The position numbers were made by a program, and so were the translations under genes. Below, piece after piece: positions 54,353 to 61,588 of a stretch of 64,000 nt of DNA; the first letter of the stretch is position 1, and each line of letters begins with the position of its first letter. The notes beneath the pieces are model-generated. The model made no database searches, had not been told where the DNA came from, and saw only the letters and a list, made by a program, of their open reading frames with translations. The stretch spans positions 1 through 64,000 of the forward strand of contig JANWYG010000022.1 of NCBI GenBank assembly GCA_025057015.1, written 5' to 3'. Origin of the DNA: Blastocatellia bacterium. Its GTDB lineage: Bacteria > Acidobacteriota > Blastocatellia > Chloracidobacteriales > JADJPF01.

Positions 54353-55242
54353 AAAGGCTAGTTATTGCCTGGATTCTGCTTGCAAGCAACTCGATTTTTG
54401 CTGCGGAGCTAGTCTCTACGAGGCTGTTGCATGGCGAAAGAGTTTTAATAGGTGACCTCGTAGTGCTTGAAGTATTGGTACGGCACGAATGGGATAAGCA
54501 GTATACGCTACATATAGACCGACGAGGACTGGTCGGACTAGAGATAGGAAGAGACCTAGAGGTAAAAATTGTTTCTGATGAAGGTCGGTATATCGTTACT
54601 AGCTATCGTCTTAGGCTAATTCCTTTTGTTACTGGGCAGGTACCGTTGCCACCGTTTGTCATAGAAGGTCAAGGCGAGAGGTTGCAGACACCTGCACTTA
54701 AGCTCGAAGTCTCTGCTGTTACAGAACCCCAGGCGTTCGAGATAAAGGATGTCAGATTGCTGCCGTCGCCACCTACAGAAAGCAAGCTAGGAGTCAGTAT
54801 CGCAGTACCAGTGTTTTTCTCAATACTGCTATATTTGGCGCTGCATTATACAACTCGGCTGCCGAATAGACCGCTTGCAGATTCCGTTTTGCCAGCTTCA
54901 GACTTGAAACCCGAGGATGAGGCTATAAGTAGGATACGTGCTTTGTTATCTACTGAGACTGATGTCAAGATGTTCCACGTGGAACTTTCTGCTGTGATGA
55001 GTTGGTACGTGGCCAAACGCTTTTCATGCCCGGCACAGGAGTGGACTACTACGGAAATTTTGCACTATTCTGAGGGTATGGGACTACCGCCGCTTTTGCG
55101 TGACGTGTATTCCGAAGTATTGCCGCAGTGTGATCTAGTGAAGTTTGCCTGCGTACGTCCAGAACGTTCTGTCTATGAAGGTATGGCCTATCGGGTCATC
55201 GATCTATTTACCGCACTAGGAGTGCTGCGTGAAGGTGAGTAG
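54349..55242 (+). CDS. BatD-like membrane protein
   Basis: A 297-residue protein: a signal peptide (MKRLVIAWILLASNSIFAAE), a beta-rich periplasmic domain of about 125 residues (LLHGERVLIGDLVVLEVLVR and VPLPPFVIEGQG), a membrane helix at about 145-165 (IAVPVFFSILLYLALHY) and a cytoplasmic helical domain (AISRIRALLST and CPAQEWTTTEILHYSEGMGL). This arrangement and its place before batA and batB match a short BatD. Its coding sequence holds a parS-like palindrome at 54971-54986. The call depends partly on context. Confidence 0.7.
   Translation: MKRLVIAWILLASNSIFAAELVSTRLLHGERVLIGDLVVLEVLVRHEWDKQYTLHIDRRGLVGLEIGRDLEVKIVSDEGRYIVTSYRLRLIPFVTGQVPLPPFVIEGQGERLQTPALKLEVSAVTEPQAFEIKDVRLLPSPPTESKLGVSIAVPVFFSILLYLALHYTTRLPNRPLADSVLPASDLKPEDEAISRIRALLSTETDVKMFHVELSAVMSWYVAKRFSCPAQEWTTTEILHYSEGMGLPPLLRDVYSEVLPQCDLVKFACVRPERSVYEGMAYRVIDLFTALGVLREGE
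54971..54986. promoter_or_regulatory. parS-like palindrome inside batD-like gene
   Basis: TGTTCCACGTGGAACT matches the perfect parS at 36107-36122 at 15 of 16 bases. It lies in coding sequence (codons for MFHVEL) about 19 kb from the other two sites. A match this close is very unlikely by chance in 64 kb, so it may be a further ParB site. Confidence 0.65.
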
Positions 55243-55244
55243 GG

Positions 55245-56237
55245 ATGCGCTTCGAGTATCCATGGGTACTGCTACTGCTTACGTTGAACTTTCCGCTAGC
55301 GTTTCTTCTAGGTTCAAAGGCTAGATTACGTCTTCCTAGTACTACGGCTATTTCTAGAACTGTAGGCAAGAGCCTCAGGTTAAAACTCGCCCGTTACAGG
55401 CCGTTTCTTCAGTTGCTCGTGTTTAGCTTGATAGTAATAGCTCTTGCTAGGCCACAGACGCTGCGGCAAGTCGAACAGGTCAAAGCAGAGGTGATAGACA
55501 TCATCATAACCTTAGACATCTCGCTGAGCATGGGAGCGCGAGACTTTGGCACAGAAACAAGGCTAGAAGTTGCAAAGCGCTTGCTTGATGATTTTGTAGC
55601 AAGGCGCAAAGGTGACAGGTTAGGTCTGATAACTTTCGCCGCTTATAGTCAACTGCGCTGCCCATTGACGCTCGATCATGAGGTGCTCCGGCAAGTGCTT
55701 TCTGAAGTGGAGCTAGTTGATCGCGAGGATCTGGAGGCCAACGGTACTGCTATAGGACTGGCTATATCGAGCGGGGTGGATCACCTAAGGCATTCTGCCA
55801 CGAAGAGTCGCATTCTAGTCTTGTTGACCGATGGAGACAACAACATTTCTACCGTAGAGCCAGAAACAGCTGCTGAGGTTGCACGCGTCATGGGTGTGAA
55901 AGTCTATGCCGTAGGCATAGGAAGCCAAGATTTTGTAGAGATGCCAAGCACTGATCCTGCCGATCCAGTCGGAACTTATAAGTTACAGCGAGCAGGCTTT
56001 AATGAGGAGCTGCTTAAGACAATAGCGGCTATCACTTCTGGAAAATATTTTCCAGCAGCCGATTCTAACTCGCTTGAGGGCGTGCTTGCTGAAATAGATA
56101 ATCTCGAACGAACGAAAATGGAGCTCGAGCGGTACGAACATTACGGCGAACGGTATACCGTATTTGTTTTCCTGGCTACCGGGTTATTGCTGCTGGATCT
56201 GCTGCTTGAACACACCTACTTGAGGGTACTGCCGTAG
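55245..56237 (+). CDS. batA: VWA-domain membrane protein BatA
   Basis: A 330-residue protein with two N-terminal membrane helices (about 5-22 and 58-75), a VWA domain with the metal site IITLDISLSMGARDFG (DxSxS) near residue 88 and VLLTDGDNN near 188, and a C-terminal membrane helix. It fits BatA of the aerotolerance/Bat system. The ATG follows GGTGAGTAGGG, and the stop overlaps the batB GTG by one base. Confidence 0.9.
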   Translation: MRFEYPWVLLLLTLNFPLAFLLGSKARLRLPSTTAISRTVGKSLRLKLARYRPFLQLLVFSLIVIALARPQTLRQVEQVKAEVIDIIITLDISLSMGARDFGTETRLEVAKRLLDDFVARRKGDRLGLITFAAYSQLRCPLTLDHEVLRQVLSEVELVDREDLEANGTAIGLAISSGVDHLRHSATKSRILVLLTDGDNNISTVEPETAAEVARVMGVKVYAVGIGSQDFVEMPSTDPADPVGTYKLQRAGFNEELLKTIAAITSGKYFPAADSNSLEGVLAEIDNLERTKMELERYEHYGERYTVFVFLATGLLLLDLLLEHTYLRVLP

Positions 56238-57232
56238 TGGAAGATTTTCGTTTCAAACACCCGGAGTACTTGTATCTGATATTGCTGCTACCGCTGCTGG
56301 CACTAGTGATACATCTGCTAATAGCTCGCAGACGCAAAGCTATGGAGCTGTTCTGTAGGAACGCAGACCGTTCCCTAGCTCTGAGAATTCACTTATATAG
56401 GGCGCGAGCAGGACTGACGATCTTGGTATTTCTGTCTCTGCTTCTTGCTCTTGCTCGCCCACAGTGGGGAGCTGCAGAAGGAGTCAAAGCTCAGGGCGTA
56501 GACATGATCTTGGCTGTAGATGTTTCACTTAGCATGTTGGCAGACGACGAACTACCTTCTAGACTGGACAGAGCCCGCCGAGTTGCTAGGGATGTTGTCG
56601 ATCACTTCAAGTCGGGCCGTATCGGAGTGATAGCCTTTGCCGGTAGCAGTAGTGCTACTGTGCCGCTTACTTTTGACGTTGCTGCAGTACATAGTTTCTT
56701 GAAAGACCTGAACGTCAGACTGGCAGATGTTCCCGGCACATCTGTAGCAGGAGCCATTCGCCGGGCAGTCAAAAGCTTAAAGGACCTGCAGCGAAGCTCT
56801 AAGCTTGTAATAGTAGTTTCTGACGGTGAAGACCAGGATGATGCTCCACTAAGAGCAGTCGCTGCAGCTGCAAAAGAAGCTGCCGAGTATAATGTGGTGA
56901 TAGTTACCGTGGGTATAGGCTCTACGCAAGGCAGCACAATACCGCTAGGATCTTTGGGGCTACTTGGAGTAAAGCGCGACTCGGAAGGGAAGGTAGTAAT
57001 CACTCGGCTGGAAGAAGAAACTTTAAAAGTGGCAGCGGAAACTACAGGAGGCATTTATCTACGTGCTGAGCCAAACGGTAGTGAAGTCAACGAGATAATC
57101 AAGTTTGTCGAGCGCATGAAAAAAGGCGAAATCGAGGTCAATGCTCGAGATCGCAAAGATCGGTATCATTATCCCCTCTGTGCAGCTCTGGTCTTATTGC
57201 TTGTGGAAATGCTGATTCTACGAAAAACTTAA
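56237..57232 (+). CDS. batB: VWA-domain membrane protein BatB
   Basis: A 331-residue paralogue of the preceding protein. Membrane helices flank the VWA domain, which holds ILAVDVSLSMLADDELPSR (DxSxS) near residue 95 and IVVSDGEDQDDAP near 195. The N-terminus reads FRFKHPEYLYLILLLPLLAL, typical for BatA/BatB. The start is GTG. In the family these proteins form a membrane complex activated by MoxR and linked to stress tolerance. No TPR-bearing BatC is found directly after it. Confidence 0.88.
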   Translation: MEDFRFKHPEYLYLILLLPLLALVIHLLIARRRKAMELFCRNADRSLALRIHLYRARAGLTILVFLSLLLALARPQWGAAEGVKAQGVDMILAVDVSLSMLADDELPSRLDRARRVARDVVDHFKSGRIGVIAFAGSSSATVPLTFDVAAVHSFLKDLNVRLADVPGTSVAGAIRRAVKSLKDLQRSSKLVIVVSDGEDQDDAPLRAVAAAAKEAAEYNVVIVTVGIGSTQGSTIPLGSLGLLGVKRDSEGKVVITRLEEETLKVAAETTGGIYLRAEPNGSEVNEIIKFVERMKKGEIEVNARDRKDRYHYPLCAALVLLLVEMLILRKT

Positions 57233-57289
57233 ATTTTTGTGGCAACAGTTAGGCTAATTCGGACGATGACTTGAGTAGGAGAAGTTGGA

Positions 57290-57559
57290 ATGCAGCACCA
57301 AGGGAATCTTGAAATAGCTCTTACTCTTGAGATTTTAGAGAAAATAGGTATAGAAAGGGCAACCGCTATTTGGAAATGGCTTGTGGATCCTGAAGGTAAT
57401 CCTGTTCCTGAAGGACTGAAAGGCGAAGAAGTGATGGGGATTTATCTTCGCAATACCAAGTTGCTCGAACGTTTGAGGGAAATAGTCGCCAGTCTAGAGA
57501 GCCTACGTGGCGGTATAGCAAACAAGCCGCAATTGAATAAAGGACCTATGCGCATCTGA
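57290..57559 (+). CDS. small hypothetical protein
   Basis: An 89-residue soluble protein, predicted helical in the first half (LEIALTLEILEKIGIERATA) and in the stretch YLRNTKLLERLREIVASLES. The C-terminal 15 residues are disordered. TAGGAGAAG precedes the ATG. It is the first gene of a tight three-gene group with the lipase-like and TPR genes (gaps 22 and 11 bp). No family was recognised. It could be a small partner of the lipase-like protein. Confidence 0.55.
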   Translation: MQHQGNLEIALTLEILEKIGIERATAIWKWLVDPEGNPVPEGLKGEEVMGIYLRNTKLLERLREIVASLESLRGGIANKPQLNKGPMRI

Positions 57560-57581
57560 GTTGAAAACATAGGAGGGATGT

Positions 57582-58736
57582 ATGGGTTTCAATATAGGTA
57601 ATGTCGCAAATAATGTTGTAAATAATGTTCGAAATACACTCGATCAAATAGGCAGCCTGGTAAGAGATGTAGCGCAAAATGTTACCATTCAGAGTTTGTC
57701 CAGGCTTAGGGACATAGCAGATTTTGCGTCAAATCTGACGGGAGCGCGTATAGGAAGTGGGCTGCTGGCGCCGCGAGGAGGTTTTCCTATAAGTCCGCTT
57801 GGCTACTCGGATAAGGTAGTAGAAGCTGGTGTAAAACTTGCGAAAGCACTCTTCTCGAAATCACCTGATGCTGAATATGATGGTAGAATTGAAACTTATC
57901 CGAAGGGACAGAATCTTGGATCAGAGCCCAAAGTATATATCATAAACGGAATACAGACGGATCTAGCCGGCCGTGAGGCTTTGGCTGTGGAGACGGCTAA
58001 CAAGCTGGGGGTAAACGTCAACCTGATACATAACTCTACGGGTGGTAGTGGTCTAATAGGCGCTGCTAAAGATTTAGCTGAGTGCATAGGTCAGCTTGTG
58101 TTGGGAATACCCAGCAAACCTTCTCAAACGCTAGCAAACGAGATTTTTAAGAATCTTACTGCGAATCCTCCTAAGAAAATGGAGTTGATAGGCTACAGTC
58201 AGGGCAGCATAATGGTGGCACATGCTGTCTCAATGGCGATAGAGAGGCTCAAGAGAGCCGGTTATAGCGACGAGCAGATCCGCTCGTTGATGAGCCAAAG
58301 CGTCAAGGTCAAGTTGGTAGGGACACCTATAGACATAAGCAATCCGATGCACACCATCTTAAACGTACCGGGAGGCAAGCATTTAAGCTGGTATTTTACC
58401 ATGGAAGACCGGTTGATTTCTGGGCGAGGAGTGCCGTTTAATGAGGTAGTAAATAGCGAAGCTGGTCGACGCGGCGAACTTGCTGAGGCGAACTTCCACA
58501 CTATCCGTCATGAAAAGGATCTAGTAGCTACTGTGGTTCGAGACCTTGGTATTGATGATCTCGCCAGGTTGGCAAGTCCTGCGACCAGGGGGCTGTATTT
58601 AGCAGAGTTAGGTGCTAGAATAGCATACTCGCTGATCGGCTCGGCCGTAGAGGGAGGTGATCCCTTTGCCTATCATGGTTACTACAACGTCTACTTGCCT
58701 TATATGTTGAGTGAAGGGTTGTTACGAGCGAAATAG
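57582..58736 (+). CDS. alpha/beta-hydrolase (lipase-like) protein without signal peptide
   Basis: A 384-residue protein. Residues 1-60 are an amphipathic, Asn/Val-rich helix region (MGFNIGNVANNVVNNVRNTL). From about 100 on there is an alpha/beta-hydrolase pattern: KVYIINGIQTDLAGREAL, then the nucleophile elbow LIGYSQGSIMVAHA (G-x-S-x-G, Ser near 205). Likely acid and base residues are in HEKDLVATV and in the final FAYHGYYNVYLP, where His is suitably placed. There is no Sec signal. AGGAGG precedes the ATG. The substrate is unknown; a lipase, esterase or amidase would fit. Confidence 0.6.
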   Translation: MGFNIGNVANNVVNNVRNTLDQIGSLVRDVAQNVTIQSLSRLRDIADFASNLTGARIGSGLLAPRGGFPISPLGYSDKVVEAGVKLAKALFSKSPDAEYDGRIETYPKGQNLGSEPKVYIINGIQTDLAGREALAVETANKLGVNVNLIHNSTGGSGLIGAAKDLAECIGQLVLGIPSKPSQTLANEIFKNLTANPPKKMELIGYSQGSIMVAHAVSMAIERLKRAGYSDEQIRSLMSQSVKVKLVGTPIDISNPMHTILNVPGGKHLSWYFTMEDRLISGRGVPFNEVVNSEAGRRGELAEANFHTIRHEKDLVATVVRDLGIDDLARLASPATRGLYLAELGARIAYSLIGSAVEGGDPFAYHGYYNVYLPYMLSEGLLRAK

Positions 58737-58747
58737 CGGAGTGATTG

Positions 58748-59284
58748 ATGAATCAAGACGTAGCTCAACTAGCTGAAATGGTGAGGCAGTCCCTGAAGGA
58801 GTCTCTTCAGGGACGTAAATCTTTTAGGGAAGCTTTCGGGCTAAGCGAAGAAGAAATAACTGCACTTGCTGGCGCTGCTTGCGAGATGGCCGAACAAGGC
58901 CGCAACGAAGAAGCGCTCGCTATGCTCGAAGGGCTCTTTGTTCTTGATCCGGAAAATCTCCATGTGCACAACTGTCTAGGTTCGCTTTATATGCGTCTAG
59001 ACAGGAGGAAGCTTGCCGAACAGGAGTTTGAATACGTGCTTGCACGCACACCTGACGATATAGCTGCGAATACCAACCTCGGAGAACTGCTTTTTGAGCA
59101 AGGTGAGTTGGAACGTGCTGTAGAGAAGCTTCGCAAAGCTGTAGAGCTTGATCCGGAAGGGAAAAGTCTTTTTGCGAATCGTGCTCGCAGCATACTTGGC
59201 CTTATAGCTACTCTCGCAAAAGAGCTTCAAGAAAACGGCCCTGAGGCTATGGAGCAACTGCGAAAGCAGCTTCTGTCAAAGTAA
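58748..59284 (+). CDS. TPR protein resembling SycD/LcrH-type secretion chaperones
   Basis: A 178-residue protein. After an N-terminal helix (LAEMVRQSLKESLQGRKSFR) it contains three TPRs: AACEMAEQGRNEEALAMLEG, LGSLYMRLDRRKLAEQEFEY and LGELLFEQGELERAVEKLRK. A helix plus three repeats is the layout of the class II type III secretion chaperones. The start is ATG 58748, with GGAG six bases upstream; a TTG at 58745 is rejected. It is adjacent to the lipase-like gene and could be its chaperone. No secretion apparatus is in the window. Confidence 0.7.
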   Translation: MNQDVAQLAEMVRQSLKESLQGRKSFREAFGLSEEEITALAGAACEMAEQGRNEEALAMLEGLFVLDPENLHVHNCLGSLYMRLDRRKLAEQEFEYVLARTPDDIAANTNLGELLFEQGELERAVEKLRKAVELDPEGKSLFANRARSILGLIATLAKELQENGPEAMEQLRKQLLSK

Positions 59285-59414
59285 CTCTAAGCTCACAAGT
59301 AGCCCACCGAAATTACTTTTTCAGAAAAAATCTTATATACTTTTATCTGCTCGTAGGCAGGAACAACTTCGAGACGGCAAATTTTGAGTTTCAGGGAGAA
59401 GAGTCCGAAGATCT

Positions 59415-60053
59415 ATGGAAATTAAGCGCCTGAAATTTGATAGCCAGGGTAAGCTCCCTGTTATCATACAAGACTCAAAAACTTGTAAAATACTTGCATT
59501 GATCTATGTAGGAGCTGATGAACTCTCGCAGATTTTACAGACCGGGTGTTTGGAGCGTTTTAACTTGCCGGCGGCAAGCTTGGCAGACGTAAGGGTAAGT
59601 AGCGAGTATGATTCACTTCTGATGCTTATCAGAGCTAATAGCGAAGTTGCATTGGGTAGCTACCGCAGTTGCTTTGGGGGCGAACCAGATTCAAAATCCC
59701 AACAAGAGCAAGCACGCCTCGATGTTGTTAGGGAAAGTTCCCTCGATCTAGGTATCTTGCTAGACGAGCTATATCGGCTAATAACTGATCGTAAGAAGCA
59801 TCGGCCTGAAGGTTCGTATACCACGTATCTTTTCAATTCTGGGCCTGATAGGATCTTTAAAAAGATAGCGGAGGAGGCTGTAGAAGCTATCATAGCGGCA
59901 AAGAATCGTTCGAAACCGCAGGTTATAGCCGAGGTTTCAGACCTTCTCTACCATGTACTTGTGATGCTATGTGAAATGGAGATACGTCTAGAAGATGTCT
60001 ATCATGAGCTGAAAAAGAGAATGGGTGGGCAAGTAACTTCTGTAGTACAGTAG
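59415..60053 (+). CDS. hisE: HisI-HisE fusion with intact HisE (phosphoribosyl-ATP pyrophosphohydrolase) and degenerate HisI
   Basis: A 212-residue protein with the HisIE order. The C-terminal HisE part (about 115-205) is normal: SYTTYLFNSGPDRIFKKI, AEEAVEAIIAAKN and AEVSDLLYHVLVML, enough for hydrolysis of phosphoribosyl-ATP. The N-terminal HisI part keeps the outline (LPVIIQDSKTCKILALIYVG and YRSCFGG) but has lost the usual acidic/Cys site (DCDxD reads SEYDS), the Lys-Gly/Thr-Ser-Gly-Asn loop and the second Cys/His motif, so cyclohydrolase activity is unlikely. A gene for an active HisI must be elsewhere if the pathway is complete. Confidence 0.85.
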   Translation: MEIKRLKFDSQGKLPVIIQDSKTCKILALIYVGADELSQILQTGCLERFNLPAASLADVRVSSEYDSLLMLIRANSEVALGSYRSCFGGEPDSKSQQEQARLDVVRESSLDLGILLDELYRLITDRKKHRPEGSYTTYLFNSGPDRIFKKIAEEAVEAIIAAKNRSKPQVIAEVSDLLYHVLVMLCEMEIRLEDVYHELKKRMGGQVTSVVQ

Positions 60054-60060
60054 CAATGCA

Positions 60061-61542
60061 ATGACCTATCGTCCAAAAAACTATGAAGAGTTTGCAGCTT
60101 ACGCTTCTACGGCTAACGTCATTCCGGTAAGCAAGAAGTTGCCTTCCGACATGCTAACACCCGTAGCAGCCTACCTGAAGTTGAGAGGGGCAGGGAAGCG
60201 CTCTTTCTTGCTTGAATCGATAGAGGGCAATGAAAGGATCTCGCGTTATTCCTTCATTGGCGTAGATCCCTACTTGGTAATTAAGGCGCGAGGTGAAAAT
60301 CTAGAGTACGAGCAAGGCGACGGTATCGTAAGCGTCGAGAAGGGTGATATATTCACGTCTCTAAGCAAGTACCTGGCTAGCTTTGTAGTGGCAAAGGTTC
60401 CCGACATGCCGCCATTCGTAGGAGGAGGTGTTGGCTACATAGGATATGATGCTATAAGGAGCTTAGAGCGACTTGGTGGTGGGTTGGCGGACGACCTAGG
60501 AATATATGACTCCGTAGTGATGTTCTTTTCTGCAGCGGTTATTTTTGATCATGTCAAACAGAGCTTACTCATAGTAGCAGGTGTATTTGTAAGTCAGGAA
60601 GGTGCTAGCAGGCAGCTTTATGAATCGGCACTTGCTACGATATCCGATATAGAGAACGTACTTTTCGGTGTCGTTCCGGCTATTGACAAAACTACAAGGA
60701 CTTTGCCACCGGCTATCCGTAGCAACGTTACTAAGGAAGGCTTTGAGTCGGCAGTAGAAAAGATAAGGGTTCATATTAGGGAAGGGGAAATACTGCAGGC
60801 AACTCTTTCGGTCAGGGTTGTAATAGATAATTTTGCTCCTGCTTTTCAGCTCTATAGAGCGATACGTACGCTCAGTCCTGCGCCTTATATGTTTTATCTG
60901 GACATTGGGGAGTACCAGTTGATGGGTGCCTCATATGACATGCTGTTGCGCTGCACAGGACGACGGCTTGACTATAGGATTGCGGCCGGAAGCTGCGGGC
61001 GAGGTGCTACTGATGTAGAAGATCTGTTGCTTGCAGAGGAGCTACGTGCAGATGAGAAAAAGGTAGCAGAGCATACTCTAGCGGTGGATCTGGCAAGGGG
61101 AGATCTAGGCCGTGTCTGTGATTATGGGTCGATAGAGTTATTTGAACTGATGATCGTAGAAAAATACTCTCAGATGATGCAGATGGTTTCGAGCATCAAA
61201 GGTCGGCTAGCTAACAATAAGACCAGCATCGATGCTTTGGCTGCATGTTTACCGGCAGCTAAGGTGTCTGGGGCCCCCAAGCTTCGTGCAATTAAGTTAA
61301 TGGATGAACTAGAAAACACTCGCCGTGGCCCTTACGCAGGTGTTATTCTTTACTTAGATTATTCCAGAAATCTAGACTCTTGTATTACAATAAGTACAGT
61401 CATTTGCAAGCAAGGTCAGGCTTACGCGCAGGCAGGCGAAAGCATAGTAGCAGATTCTGTTCCTGACAAAAAGTACCTAGAGACTATAAACAAAGTCCGC
61501 CTGCTTCTTAAATCGGTAGAGATAGCTGAGAAAGAAATTTAG
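60061..61542 (+). CDS. anthranilate synthase component I family (TrpE-like) protein with altered active site
   Basis: A 493-residue protein of the chorismate-utilising family. The N-terminal domain has SFLLESIEGNERISRYSFIG, as in TrpE. The C-terminal domain aligns along its whole length, but many near-invariant positions differ: GEILQATLSVRV for GDIFQVVLSQR, RIAAGSCGRG for PIAGTRPRG, EHTLAVDLARGDLG for EHxMLVDLxRNDLG, YSQMMQMVS for YSHVMHxVS, LPAAKVSGAPK for FPAGTxSGAPK and QAGESIVADS for QAGAGIVADS. The reading frame is intact. It starts 7 bp after hisE. A true TrpE activity is doubtful; a divergent chorismate enzyme is more likely. Confidence 0.75.
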   Translation: MTYRPKNYEEFAAYASTANVIPVSKKLPSDMLTPVAAYLKLRGAGKRSFLLESIEGNERISRYSFIGVDPYLVIKARGENLEYEQGDGIVSVEKGDIFTSLSKYLASFVVAKVPDMPPFVGGGVGYIGYDAIRSLERLGGGLADDLGIYDSVVMFFSAAVIFDHVKQSLLIVAGVFVSQEGASRQLYESALATISDIENVLFGVVPAIDKTTRTLPPAIRSNVTKEGFESAVEKIRVHIREGEILQATLSVRVVIDNFAPAFQLYRAIRTLSPAPYMFYLDIGEYQLMGASYDMLLRCTGRRLDYRIAAGSCGRGATDVEDLLLAEELRADEKKVAEHTLAVDLARGDLGRVCDYGSIELFELMIVEKYSQMMQMVSSIKGRLANNKTSIDALAACLPAAKVSGAPKLRAIKLMDELENTRRGPYAGVILYLDYSRNLDSCITISTVICKQGQAYAQAGESIVADSVPDKKYLETINKVRLLLKSVEIAEKEI

Positions 61543-61588
61543 CTTACAGAGAGCCTGTGTATAGGCCGAGAGGGCGGAGATATAGAAT

